This document shows, piece after piece, positions 10,066-20,520 of a DNA stretch of 64,000 nt. The notes beneath the pieces are model-generated. The model was given only the letters and a program-made list of their open reading frames with translations, ran no database searches and had not been told where the DNA came from. The stretch covers positions 74,701,043 to 74,765,042 of the forward strand of contig CM071573.1 of NCBI GenBank assembly GCA_036426205.1, in the 5' to 3' direction. This DNA is from Ascaphus truei (taxonomy: Eukaryota > Chordata > Amphibia > Anura > Ascaphidae). A program made the translations under genes and the position numbers. Position 1 is the stretch's first letter. Each line of letters starts with the position of its first letter.

Positions 10066-11345
10066 TATCATCATCATCTTCAGGATTTGTCGATCCTCTC
10101 ATGGATGAAGGCCTCCTAAATGATCTTCCAAATACTGGGGTAGGAGGCCTCTCCTTCTCCACATTATCTAAACAACTGTCCTAATTTTACACTCCATCTT
10201 ACTTTTGGTTATCGTCTTGGTGATTGATTTCCCTAGGATTCCAGTTGAGTACCATCTTTCTCCAACGATGGTCATTTCTTCTTGCGATGTGTCCAGCCCA
10301 CCACCATTTTCATTTCTTCATCCTTGAGATGATGTCACAGACTTTTGATTGGTTTCGCACCCATTTATTATTTCTCCTGTCTCTACGGGTAATATACCCA
10401 GCATGCATCTCTCCGTACTTCTTTGAGTTTTCTGAAGCTTTTAAATTATCTTCGCCTTTAGGGTCCAAGTTTCACTTCTATATGTGAGCATGGGCAGAAT
10501 ATACCGACTGAAAACTTTCCTCTTAAGGCACTGTGGAAGGTTCCCATGGAAGATTGTCTTGTATCTTCCCAAGGCGCTCCATCCCATCTTCATTCACCTA
10601 TTAATTTCATTCAAAAGGTTCCCAACCATTGTTATTTGCTAGCCAAGGCTGACATCGTTTTTGACTTATAGTTCTAATCCATCTATTTTGATCTTTTGTG
10701 GAGTTGACACATTTGTTGAACATCACATTGGTCTTGTTTTCCCATCTTATTTGCGAGTTTTCTGATTCATTGCTGGTGTTCTGCAAATCATTATATTCAC
10801 TGTTAATTTTGATTCTTCGTTTCTTCCCAATTCAATGTTTTGAACAATCCTTCAACTGTTGCTGTGAAAGGCTTTGGTGATCTGGTGTCCCCCTGTTGCA
10901 CAGCCTTCCCAATCCTTATCTTGCTCATATCTTCATGCAATCTAACGGTTGATGTGGCATTTTTTTCGTAAATGTTCCTTATAATATCAGTGTACAATTC
11001 ATCAACATTTAGACTTCCTAATGTGCCTGAGCTGTATTTGACAGAATCAAATGCGTTTTCGTTATCTACAATTCTTAAAATGAGTTTGTGTTCAATACTT
11101 CGGGAAATCACTGCATGTTCGACTTGGATGTGGTCCATTGTGTTATATCCGCTGCAAACCCTAACTTGTTTTCTAGGATGGGCGAAGTCCAGGGTCTGTT
11201 CCATCCGATTAGTTTGTATTTTGGAAAAACCTTGTAAGTGATTGGAAGCAGATTCACTGGCCTGTAGTTCTTGAGGTCTTCTTGGTCTCTTTTCCTGTGG
11301 GTGAGGTATGACACTGCTCCACTATTCTGGAATGTTGCTAGTGTT
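10066..11345 (-). mobile_element. RTE-type LINE remnant (3' half, antisense)
   Basis: Read on the minus strand, the sequence gives 'NYRPVNLLPITYKV', 'CSGYNTMDHIQ', 'DNENAFDSVK', 'ATSTVRLHEDMSKIRIGKAV' and 'QQGDTRSPKPF', the reverse-transcriptase core of RTE-like elements, then a decayed C-terminal 'WWWAGHIARR'-type motif near 10280. The 3' end has 'gatgatgatgata' triplets near 10066-10080, typical of RTE tails. The catalytic FADD box is not readable and many stops are present; the 5' half is absent. Confidence 0.8.
10803..11204 (-). pseudogene. RTE reverse transcriptase fragment
   Basis: A 133-codon open frame covers RT motifs A and B: 'VDNENAFDSVKYSS', then 'TSTVRLHEDMSKIRIGK', then 'QQGDTRSPKPFTATVEGLF'. 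The family norm at motif B is RQGDxxSPxLF, so the core is recognisable but altered. The upstream frame at 11108-11314 carries the NYRPxxLLP block in a different phase. It is a dead relic. Confidence 0.75.
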
Positions 11346-11452
11346 CGAGTAACATTTACTAAGATAAGGATATTAATTTCTACTTGTATTTTAGTAGTGC
11401 TGTGTTATTATATACATCCATGGCAGTCAAAAGCTTATAGGGCTCCATGATA

Positions 11453-11722
11453 AAATGTATTTATTTATAAAAAATGTTTTACCAGGAAGTAATACATTGA
11501 GAGTTACCGCTCATTTTCAAATATGTCCTGGGCACAGAGTTATAATGACAAATACATGGATACAAATACATAGTTACTTTAAGTGAAAAGGGTTATACAT
11601 TATATACAAGACATTGAATGCGCAGTTAAAGATAATATATATTATAGGCGTATATAACAGTTGCAGACCAGATTAAAATTTGAGACAGCTTTAGTTTTGA
11701 AAGAATGTAGACTAAAATAGAT
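11453..11722 (-). mobile_element. 5'-truncated copy of the CR1/L2-group LINE tail
   Basis: 'tgttttaccaggaagtaata', 'aaatatgtcctgggcacaga' and the following AT-rich region are the reverse complement of the LINE 3' end at 4690-4925. The copy ends in the C-terminal coding part near 11715. Confidence 0.85.
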
Positions 11723-11990
11723 TGGAAGCAAAATGTGACATTGTGTGCTCATTTGCATGTCATTACCCAGAATCCTTGGCTGCCATGGAATCATTGTATG
11801 CTAAGAGAGACCTGTCTTGAGACCTGTAAATGTGCTCACGTGATATTTTTATTTGCAATACACATCCAGTAACTAGAAACCATTAACTGCTAATAGAATT
11901 GGCATTGATATCATTATACAGGTAAAGGAAGTTATTCTCTAAAATCTCCTTGCTGTAAATATGGTGCACAAAAAAAAGAAAAGCGTGCCC
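11723..11990. other. Upstream flank of the CpG-rich first-exon candidate
   Basis: No repeat or coding signal is recognised. Confidence 0.35.
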
Positions 11991-12335
11991 CGGATATATG
12001 TACCGTTTGCCTGGCAGTGAAGGGGTTAGCGCCCATGCAGAGGGAGGCGCTGGTTTGCCTCTTTGGAGTTACAATGTTGCAGCGCTGTGTGACGTCACCA
12101 GCTTGGGCCCGCGCAAACGCGCGTGCGTGTCCCAGGCCCGCGTTCCATCGTGCATCGCGCGCCTGGCGGAGCTGTGCAGTGATTGCAGGGAGCGTGCGCA
12201 CCGGGTGCGGGGACGTCTGGAGAGCTCTGGAGAGGGTGCGACGCAAAACCGGGAGGAAAGGGACACAGGGCAGCGGCGGATTTATCGGTACTCGGAGTGA
12301 AGCCTCGGAAAATGCTGTTCCGGGAGGGCGGGTGA
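11990..12335 (+). promoter_or_regulatory. CpG-rich promoter / first exon candidate
   Basis: GC- and CpG-rich against AT-rich surroundings, with a perfect CRE (TGACGTCA) near 12090 and a strong splice donor (GGCGG|gtgagt) at 12331/12332. This is the composition expected of a vertebrate CpG-island promoter and first exon. The transcription start cannot be placed. Upstream ATGs at 11998 and 12017 open frames of 100 and 119 codons, which would act as upstream ORFs if transcribed. Unlike other GC-rich islands here, it shows no terminal inverted repeat or second copy in the window. Confidence 0.55.
12312..12331 (+). CDS. Candidate exon 1 of an unrecognised small two-exon gene
   Basis: The ATG at 12312 has A at -3 and is the first in-frame ATG after a stop at 12180. 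It opens M-L-F-R-E-G-G and reaches a consensus donor (gtgagt) at 12332 in phase 2. The best downstream acceptor-bearing frame, at 30795, is entered in exactly this phase. Joined, they give a 47-residue acidic protein. The gene product is not recognised. Alternative: the region is a non-coding first exon or belongs to a transcript with other exons. The join is inferred from phase only. Confidence 0.35.
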
Positions 12336-13240
12336 GTGTGCAGCCGAAGGTGTGCGGGTCACTCGGGGAGCTGTGAGTGCAGCTGGAGAGATGTGTGTGT
12401 GTGTGTACATGCAAGATGTGTACATCTGTGTACAAGACTCACTGTGTGAGTGCGCACGGTGTGAGTGAGTGTGTGCACACTGTGTGAGTGAAAGGTGTGT
12501 GTGTCCACTGTGAGTTTTTTGTTGTGGAAGTGTGTTTGTGTGTGTATATGGCTGTGTTGGTGGAGGGGTGACAGTGTAACTGACATTGCCTTTGCATTAC
12601 TCTGTTATTGTGTAGCTAAAGTACTGCTTACACCAATAGAAATAAGCTCATGCTGCCTTGTTGCCCTGATCCGTTCCAGTATTTTGCAGGCCTGTTTTGC
12701 ACACTTTGTAGTAACTGACATTCCTTGTGTTTCTTTTGGTCTTTTGGTCTGTTGTGTGTGTGTGTGGCTTTGTTGTGCCTACCCATTTCTTAATGTGTTG
12801 TCAGGCTGGGATTGTTCTGTTGTGGAAAACTGAGGTTTGTGTGACACTTTGTGCTACATGTGGAATGTGTTATGCTTGCATTTATTTGTGTTGCTGTTTC
12901 CTTAGCATTTTGTGCAGATAATGTTCCTCCTGCTTTTGTTGTGCTTGTCCCTTCTGGTATTTTTTTCATTGCCTCTGCTTTATCTTGTTGTAGCTGCTGC
13001 CCTGGAGTCTTACAGATTTTTGATATCTAGTTGATTTGCATTGTTGTGTGCTTTCTGGCGCCTGTGTTTTGGTTTGTGACATGGTCATTGCTGGGCAAGG
13101 GTATGTTGGGAAGATGGCTTTCCAGGCGAGCGAGGCTATGTTGCAGTTTGGTCAGTGTTTGTATTTAGTGAGATGGCTTTACAACTAAACTGTTTAAGTG
13201 GGTGACGGATAATAGATTTCTGTATACAGAATAGATTTCT
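12332..13240 (+). other. Start of the putative intron 1; TG-rich sequence
   Basis: TG-rich low-complexity sequence (12390-12560) follows the donor, then T-rich sequence without recognisable features. Confidence 0.4.
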
Positions 13241-13246
13241 GTACGC

Positions 13247-13393
13247 CAAGGGTGGGCAACTCCAATGCTCAAGGGCTGCCAACCGGTCATATCCTTGCTT
13301 CAGCACAGGTGGCTCAATCACTGAGCTGAGGCAGGGATATCCTGAAAACCTGACCTGTTGGTGGCCCTTGAGGACTGGATTTGCCCACACCTG
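13247..13393. mobile_element. hAT-type foldback MITE, copy 2
   Basis: The ends are CAAGGGTGGGCAACTCC and ...TTTGCCCACACCTG, and the two arms are inverted copies of the 'ggtcaggttttcag...cttcagcacaggtggctcaa' block. Flanking octamers CTGTACGC and GCGTACAT share only the central GTAC, so the target duplication is uncertain. Confidence 0.8.
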
Positions 13394-14410
13394 GCGTACA
13401 TACCGTAGCAGTGTACAATCAACATGCGCCGAAATCCCTGCCCGACTAACTTACAAACTGTGATTTTATCAAGGCCATTCCCTCTGCTTATGTTGCTGAA
13501 GATTTCATAACTATTACTATTGTTTGATTTATTCCTTTATTAACCCCTTTGTTTGTCTTTGAACCTGTTCATGAAATGTAAAACTGTACTTTGTGTGCAT
13601 TACAAAAATTGAAACATTCTACACTTGAGTAGACTGGTACAAAAGTTAATAGTTAATTACAAAAGATTGAAGTCGGGTCATGAACATCTCGGTCCCCACA
13701 TGGACCTTCTGCAAGATCTTACATTTTTACTTCATTTGCTATAACGACAGATGTCTGGATCTGTGAGCGCCCCTGGCAAGAATAACTGAGTTACTTTAAG
13801 AATTGTGAGTGTTCCTTTCAATACATTGTGATCTAAATGTGTGTGTAAATGCACACTTCTTGCAGAGGTTTGTGATAAAATTCAAGGAGTAACATACTGT
13901 ACTTTGACTGCTTTTATATTTCACTTCCTTTGTTTTGTAGGAACAGATTTTATTATGTGCATGATGTTCACTTCAAATTGACATTACAATTATTAATCAC
14001 AAATACCATTACTTGTGTCTACCTATGATAATCCACCAGTATCTATGGAATATAGTAGTTTTGGTAGCTGGAATGACATTGCAGAAGTAGGCTGAGTTGT
14101 GAGTGTCATTGACCCTGAATTGGGAGTCAGATTTCTTTTTTTTTTTTTTAAGTTTAATTTATACCAGTACTATTTTTTTTTTAATTTAATATTTAAACGT
14201 GACATCTGATCTGTTGAAGCATTTAAGACTTTTGACACTTCTTGTTTCTATTGCAAATAGTATACTTCAAATGATTAAAGAAGAATCCTAATTTTTTGCA
14301 AGTTTTCCCCATTTGCGAATCGTATTTGTCATCTTTATTCATGAAACTAGAATACTGGAATTTTTTGATAATGGTAAAACCTAGGTTGAATGTGAAATTG
14401 TTAGCTGTGA
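13394..14410. other. Putative intronic sequence
   Basis: AT-rich; poly-T runs near 14133 and 14173. No exon or repeat is recognised. Confidence 0.35.
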
Positions 14411-14416
14411 GAGTAA

Positions 14417-14734
14417 GGCTTGTAATATAGTGCGTGTGTGCGCACGGCGTTGGGCGTGCACGCTGCACGGGCATTTCATTTGTAGAGGGTAAGCGGTGAT
14501 GCGCACGGAGGTGCGTGGCTATGACTCACAGCGCTAGGCCGTTCTGTGATTAGTTCAAAGTGTTACGTGGCGCGGCGGCAGCGCGAAAATACAATTATCT
14601 TGTACTTTCTCTGGTCTGCCGCACCACCGCTCACGGCCGTGCGTGCGCGTCTTGACTGTATCAACGTCAGCCTCCCACAGTCAATTGTAATTGATGCGCA
14701 CGGTAGCGCGACAGCGCGCTCTATATTACAGGCC
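14417..14734. mobile_element. PIF/Harbinger-like MITE (GGCYTGTAATATAG termini)
   Basis: The left end GGCTTGTAATATAGTGCG is the inverted match of the right end CTATATTACAGGCC. Both sides are flanked by TAA (14414-14416 and 14735-14737), the TWA-type 3-bp duplication of PIF/Harbinger elements. The interior is CpG-rich. No coding capacity. Confidence 0.75.
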
Positions 14735-15061
14735 TAAGTGCTTCACCCCCAAAGTTTTGAATGTGCAGGCTGCAGGATGGAAATTTATAAATGGTTTTGA
14801 ATCAGTGACCCCTTCGGAGTACTGACATGCCACAATGTAAAGCAATGCATATTATGACTGCAGGGTTCCAATCAATGCAAGGGTTTCCTAACAGGGAACA
14901 GAAAACCAAAAACATGTGCAAATAATCGTATTGAAGGAAGAGGAGATTGTGCTCTCTTTCAAATTTAGGGCCTCGTCAACATCATTAATTTGTGGTAAAC
15001 TGGACTACACAACTTTTTAATTTGTTGAGGATTAAACAGTAGTGATGAAGGACACCTACCT

Positions 15062-15290
15062 ACTATTGTGTTTTTTTTGTTGTTTTTTTTAAAACTGGGA
15101 ATTGAAAAGGCACCATTCAGCAACAGAGCATATTTTCCATTTGAACGTGCTGGCCGCTCGCTCTTGAACTTGTTCTATTGCTTCCTTAAAGTGCACCATT
15201 AGTGGGTACCACAGATTGCCATAATGCATACAATGTTGGTTGTTTGCAATGAATGTTTTATTTTTGTTTTGGGAACCTTTTAAGTATGAG
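15062..15290. other. Putative intronic sequence
   Basis: No feature beyond poly-T runs. Confidence 0.3.
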
Positions 15291-15299
15291 ATATCCCTA

Positions 15300-15483
15300 G
15301 GCTGCGTTTATAGTGCCGGCGACGGAGATGTTGCGTCAAAACAAATGCATTGCCGCCATCGCGTGTGCTTATAGTAAGTGCCACAGAGCGACGGCTTGGT
15401 CGCGATCGCTGGAAGTCATCTCAATTTGATTTTTCCAGTGACCGCAGTCTGACATCACCGTCGCCGGCACTATAAGCGTAGCC
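15300..15483. mobile_element. Short MITE with near-perfect terminal inverted repeats
   Basis: The left end GGCTGCGTTTATAGTGCC and the right end GGCACTATAAGCGTAGCC are inverted matches and continue into 'ggcgacgg/ccgtcgcc'. Flanks are CTA and TAA, which would be a TWA duplication with one change. The terminal GGC and CpG-rich interior resemble the other Harbinger-like MITEs here. Confidence 0.75.
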
Positions 15484-15810
15484 TAATACAGTGCTCCATT
15501 TTCCGTTGGGATATTTGGTCGTGGCCGTTTCGCAGGGACCAAATGGCCTCGTCACAGACGTACGGACCCTCCTCTGCCAGAATCCCCGTCACCACCCGCT
15601 TCTATGGTAAGTTTTATAACTGTTTAGGTTAGGGGCTTAATTTAAGGATTTTTGCAGATAGGCTAGGGGGTTAATTGAATGGGTCTTTGTGGTTAGGGTA
15701 GGGGGTTTCAGGGTAGGGCATTAGGGTAGCAGGTTTAGGCACTTAAAATTAGCGGTAGGTTCCGGAGGCGGGGTGAGTCGTGGCAAAGCATCGGCGGCCA
15801 TATGGCCATT

Positions 15811-15892
15811 TATAAAAAAAATGTTTCACCAGGAAGTAATACTTTGAGTTAAATCTCGTTTTCAAGTATGTCCTGGGCACAGAGGTGAAACG
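15811..15892 (-). mobile_element. Short copy of the LINE tail
   Basis: 'tttcaccaggaagtaatact', 'tctcgttttcaagtatgtcc' and 'tgggcacagagg' match the reverse complement of the LINE tail at 4850-4920. Only about 80 bp remain. Confidence 0.8.
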
Positions 15893-16202
15893 ACCACAAC
15901 CAAATGTCCTAGACTGTGTTTCAAAGGCCTTGGTGACCTAATGGAGTTGCCTTGTGCTTGGTCATCATCATACGTGAGAATTCATGGTAATTCTGAGAAT
16001 GTGAGAATTCAAGATGTGCTGAATTGTGCGAGACCTGTCTTTTTTTGTTTTCTTTTCGTGTGTTCTGAGCATTTTGTGCTAACTTCCAAAAGCTCATGAA
16101 CAGCAATAAATTAGATAGTTTTTTTAAATTGTCCAATAAAAGGTTTCATAAATCTGCAGGTACAGTATCTATTCTTTGCCTAAAATTTGAATTGCACTAT
16201 GA

Positions 16203-16204
<2 letters not shown>

Positions 16205-16243
<39 letters not shown>

Positions 16244-16252
16244 TGTGTTGTG

Positions 16253-16313
<61 letters not shown>
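16205..16313. repeat. (GT)n microsatellite
   Basis: An interrupted (GT)n of about 108 bp, with 'gtggtgt' interruptions. Confidence 0.95.
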
Positions 16314-16314
<1 letters not shown>

Positions 16315-16550
16315 AAAACACAATCATAACAATAAAGGCTTCATGCTTTTGGCACTGAACAAGCAATCAACACACTAGAATGAGTGGACTATGAAGGAAC
16401 ATATATACAATACTGCACTGTTTTTGTACACTTATGTATTTGAACACCATTCTATATTGATTTTAATTTTGCTGTATTGAGTAGATGATGCAGATTTGTG
16501 TTTTTAAATACGGTCGGACCAGCCCACTCAGCCTTCCCTTTGAAGGCACA

Positions 16551-16885
16551 TACTGGCATACCCCGCATTAACGTACGCAATGGGACCGGAGCATGTATGT
16601 AAAGCGAAAATGTACTTAAAGTGAAGCACTACCTTTTTCCACTTATCGATGCATGTACTGTACAGCAATCGTCATATACGTGCATAACTGATGTAAATAA
16701 CGCATGTGTAACAGGCTCTATTGTCTCCCCGCTTGCGCACAGCTTCGGTACAAGTAGGGAGCTGGTATTGCTGCTCAGGACGTGCTGACAGGCGCATGCG
16801 TGAGCTGCCGTTTGCCTATTGGGTGATATGTCCTTACTCGTGAGTTTACTTAAAGTGAGTGTCCTTAAAGCGGGGTATGCCTGTA
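16551..16885. mobile_element. Tc1/mariner-type MITE (CTGGCATACCCCGC termini)
   Basis: The left end TA-CTGGCATACCCCGCATTAA and the right end GCGGGGTATGCCTG-TA are inverted matches, each flanked by TA, the Tc1/mariner target. 'acttaaagtgaa' occurs near the left end and 'acttaaagtgagtgtcctta' near the right, extending the inverted homology. No transposase. Confidence 0.75.
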
Positions 16886-18130
16886 TTCACTAAATGACTT
16901 TTGCATTAGTTCATTTTAACACCCATTCAAATGAATGGGAGTTAATGCAGCTTTTTATTCAAAATCCTATGGGTTTTACTTTTAAACAGATCAGTTGTGT
17001 AGTATTAAATAATACTGCACCCCCTCTCTTCCCCACTCCCCTTTTTAGTATATATTAGTCTTCCTTAGGAAGGCACATCACTTCCTCTTTTCGGCCCTAT
17101 TGTTTGCCCTCGGAAGCGGGATCTTAGCCGATTGATCACGGAAATAATTGTGTGAGGGTCAAGCTTTATGAAATGTATATGGTGACCTATTTACAATCCC
17201 ACTGGGACTTCCCCTACAGTGCACAGTGTTTAATTGTTCCATGGAATGCTGTTGATAGAAATGTTGTGTGTAGGTATTGTTTCAGTATTTCATGCCGTTT
17301 TAACAGCTGTTATTAATTCATCACATGCAGAAAGCATATTCATTCTACAGGCAGGAGTTGCCAGTGTGCAATTTTCTACATTTAAAAAAAAATATATATA
17401 TATATTTTTACACTTTATTTTTGAGCAACTAACATTGAATGACTGAGCCATAGCCAGGGGTGGACAAAAATATACAACATGTAAGGGCTAGTTGGGATTG
17501 TTGGGCGCCACACACTTCCACACTCACTGGCGCATACACACTCGCTGACGCGTGCGCACACTCACTGCCCGGGCGCCTGCGTTTTTTCCATCCCGGGCCA
17601 TAACTGAAATTGTCACAATTTTCTAATCTGGATTAAATGATACGGTCCTGGAAGCAAGTTTTAATTGTGTGAAAAAAAAAACTATTTCACATGGGAGAAT
17701 ATGTTGGGAAATGTTTTTAGTTTGTCTGACATGAGGAGTGGCTCTTGTGCTGGCGTGGGTAGTCCGGTGTTGAAGTAGGAGTCATCTTGTGCCTGGCAAA
17801 GTGGCACGAGGTGGGTGGACTGCCTCACACATATATTTAATGGGAAAACATGCGTGTGCACTATCAATAAATGATGATGGCATTTGTAATGTCAACGGTG
17901 TAATGGGATTTCAAACCTTGGTAAAATAGAATGACATTATTTGAATTAAAAACCTAGACTTTTATCATTGTTTCTGTTTCCTTTAATTTTGTCTTAAAGA
18001 GTTTTTGTGGTTTTTGAAACATATTCTTGTTGGTATATAAAAAGGTATTACATCCCACTGAAGGAAATTTTTTTTTTCCTTTTAGTGAAGCTACTAGAAT
18101 CATGTGATATAACAATACAAAATACATGCC
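16886..18130. other. Putative intronic sequence
   Basis: Mostly AT-rich. A CpG-containing stretch at 17500-17600 ('cgcatacacactcgctgacg') looks like a decayed MITE or spacer. No exon is recognised. Confidence 0.35.
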
Positions 18131-18141
18131 ATCTTCTATGC

Positions 18142-18354
18142 CAGGGGAGCGCAAACTTTTTTCCGTGCATCCCCCTGTCGGCAGTTCCCCTCTCTCCGCC
18201 CCCCCTTCCTCTTACCTTTGCTCCGGCGGCTTCTTGCAGACGTCACCGCTCCCCTGGCACTTAATTTAAGTGCCTTCAGGAAGCGCGCGAGGGCCTCTGT
18301 AAACCCCGCGCCCCCCGCAGAGTGTTTCGCGTGCCCCCCAGTTTGCACACCGCT
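18142..18354. mobile_element. hAT-like MITE (CAGGGGAGCGCAAACT type)
   Basis: The left end CAGGGGAGCGCAAACT pairs with the right end AGTTTGCACACCGCTG. Flanking octamers TTCTATGC (18134-18141) and TTCTACGT (18355-18362) differ by two transitions, consistent with an old 8-bp hAT duplication. The interior holds the 'gcgcgagggcctctgtaaa' block that recurs at 25.6, 27.5, 32.2 and 35.9 kb. Confidence 0.7.
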
Positions 18355-18454
18355 GTTCTACGTAAAGCTTCAAGTCTAAACTCAGTAGGCTGGTCCATAA
18401 TAAGTTGCATTTAACACCCACTCACAGTGCCTTACGTTTTAGTTAGGACGAGGT

Positions 18455-18702
18455 ATAATAATAATAGCATGTTCTTGTATAGCGCTGCTAGTTTTACGTA
18501 GCACTTTACAGAGACATTTTGCAGGCACAGGTCCCTGCCCTGTGGAGCTTACAATCTGTTTTTGGTGCCTGAGGCACAGGGAGATAAAGTGATTTGTCCA
18601 AGGTCACAAGGAGCTGACATGGGATATTGAATGAACCAGGCTCCCCTGCTCAAACTCGGTGCCAGTCAGTGTCTTTACTCACTGAGCCACTCCTCAGATG
18701 AA
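18455..18702 (-). mobile_element. MIR-type (tRNA head + core + L2 tail) SINE
   Basis: On the minus strand the order is a tRNA-like head with an A-box (TGGCTCAGTGAGTAAAGAC) and a decayed B-box (CTGGTTCATTCAATATCCC), a core 'tgaccttggacaaatcactt' followed by 'ctccctgtgcctcag', and a tail 'gattgtaagctccacagggc' leading to 'agcgctatacaagaacatg' and a (TAT)n end. This is the layout of MIR/CORE-SINEs. The tail is related to the fragments at 41.7 and 57.9 kb. Confidence 0.8.
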
Positions 18703-20247
18703 TGGTGTGTGTGAGGGAGGAAGAGTAATGCAGCAAAGGTGAAAGATTTCAAGAATTTCTGAATGGTATACTGCCTTTTCTTTTAGTCGCCTAGATAACA
18801 TAAGCATAAGATAACCTTTTTAACCCCTTGATTTTCAGAGGTTCATGTGCATAGTTAATGACAGATATTTTTCTATGTATTCAGTGGCTAAAAAGTGCTT
18901 TTTCTTCACGATCCCTGAATGAACTTGGTACTAAGGGAGAAGAACTTTAATTATACTCCAAAGCTGAATAATGCCAATATTATAAAGTAGACAAAACTCT
19001 ACTTACAAGGTCAGTGAGTGAATAATTAGTCCCTTGGTTCCCTCCACTAGCTAATTTGAAATACGATTAACTTTTCACATAGAAATCTTACCAGTTTGGT
19101 GGAATGTACATTTTTGTGTTCTGTCAAGTGCCAGTTTAACAGATCATAAAGTCACTTGGCAGGAATTGTAATAATAATTCTGTCCCTGACACCTGTAGTT
19201 ACCACAAACACATGTTAAGATAAGCAGAGTAAAACATGTAGGTGCAGTCTGTCCTATATACTAAAATAATTATTTTTCGTTGTAACCAGAATCTTTCTTT
19301 TTATCCACCAACCTATCTACATATGTCGGTTTTTGATCAAGGTTCTTTCCCCCTCAGCAGTAATAGTTGTATGAGGCCTGTGCAAAATATCTAAGAATAA
19401 AATATCCTCCCCTCCGGAAAAAAAATAAAAAAATACAGGTTACGTTTCCCGATAACTGGGCCCAATAAATGCCTTCTGTTTTAATAGTTGATGGTTTTGG
19501 TTTTGTAATAAAGCATCATTGGGTGATTACAGTGCTCAGAGTTCACATTTTTCCACCTTTCAAAAGCATAACTTTTTGTCTATCGAACATTATTTATTTT
19601 AACAAGCCTTTGAGGTTTAACATCTGTTTTTAATGTCACAGCAAATCTCTGTGTGTTTTATTCTGCACATGCAACAGTTTCCAATGATTGGGCCTCAATA
19701 GAATTATACTTGAGGTACTTGGTAGCCTTTCTGCTGTAGTCATTGACCCTGCATTGCTGGGGAGACCCTCCGGTCACTTTAGGGAGTAATAGGTCAAACG
19801 TTCTTTCTTAAAATGCGTGAGTCTGCTAGATTGCAATGTAATTAACTCAAATTAGAAAATCACATTTTCTGTTCTTTTTATAGCACTTTTGTCTCCTTTG
19901 AAGTAGTAAAATGTGTGCAAGATTGAAGCCAGTTGTTCAAATACGATGCACTTACTATATATAATAATGTGTTTAATAATCTGACAACATTGTTGCAAGA
20001 ATGTTTTGTAGCCATATGTTTAAATACAGATGTTGTGTGCAGTTCCCCTACTCTATTGCCACATTTTTAGATGATGCAGTCATTGAACAATTACTATTTG
20101 TTTAAAAGTTATTAGGAGACCATAATGACTGCTACTTTTCTCTTCTTCCTGTCATGCTGTGTAACCCTTAATCATTGTTACGCAGGGTGCAGTAGAAAAA
20201 AAAAAATCTGTGAACTGCTGTTTAGTCTTCTTACAGTAGGTGCCATC
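18703..20247. other. Putative intronic sequence
   Basis: AT-rich single-copy-looking DNA. No exon with a convincing splice pair is recognised. Confidence 0.35.
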
Positions 20248-20255
20248 CTCTATCT

Positions 20256-20413
20256 CAGGGGTACCCAACTGCAGTCCTCAAGGGCCACCAACAGGTCAGG
20301 TTTTCATGATATCCATGCTTCATTCGTTAACTTGAGCCATCTGTATTCAAGCAGGGATATCATGAAAACCGGACCAGTTGGTGGACCTTGAGGACTGGCG
20401 TTGCCTACCCCTG
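20256..20413. mobile_element. hAT-type foldback MITE, copy 3
   Basis: The ends are CAGGGGTACCCAACTGC and ...GTTGCCTACCCCTG, with long inverted arms. Flanking octamers CTCTATCT (20248-20255) and ATCTATCT (20414-20421) match at 7 of 8 positions, the clearest hAT-like duplication in this family. Confidence 0.9.
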
Positions 20414-20458
20414 ATCTATCTCATGTATGTTCATAGAGGATGGCACTTTATCCATAAC

Positions 20459-20520
20459 AGTGTGTGTGTGTGTGTCTGCGTGCGTGCGTCTGCGTGCGTG
20501 CGTCTGCGTCTATATCTCTC
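20459..20520. repeat. TG/CGTG simple repeat
   Basis: (GT)n grading into 'ctgcgtgcgtgcgt' units. Confidence 0.85.

Noticed and set aside
10066..10083. (TA)n/(TCA)n as an independent microsatellite
   Set aside because: The triplets form the 3' tail of the RTE remnant.
11998..12376. 100- and 119-codon frames in the CpG-rich first-exon candidate
   Set aside because: GC-rich DNA has few stops; neither continues in phase into the 30795 exon. They may act as upstream ORFs but are not annotated as genes.
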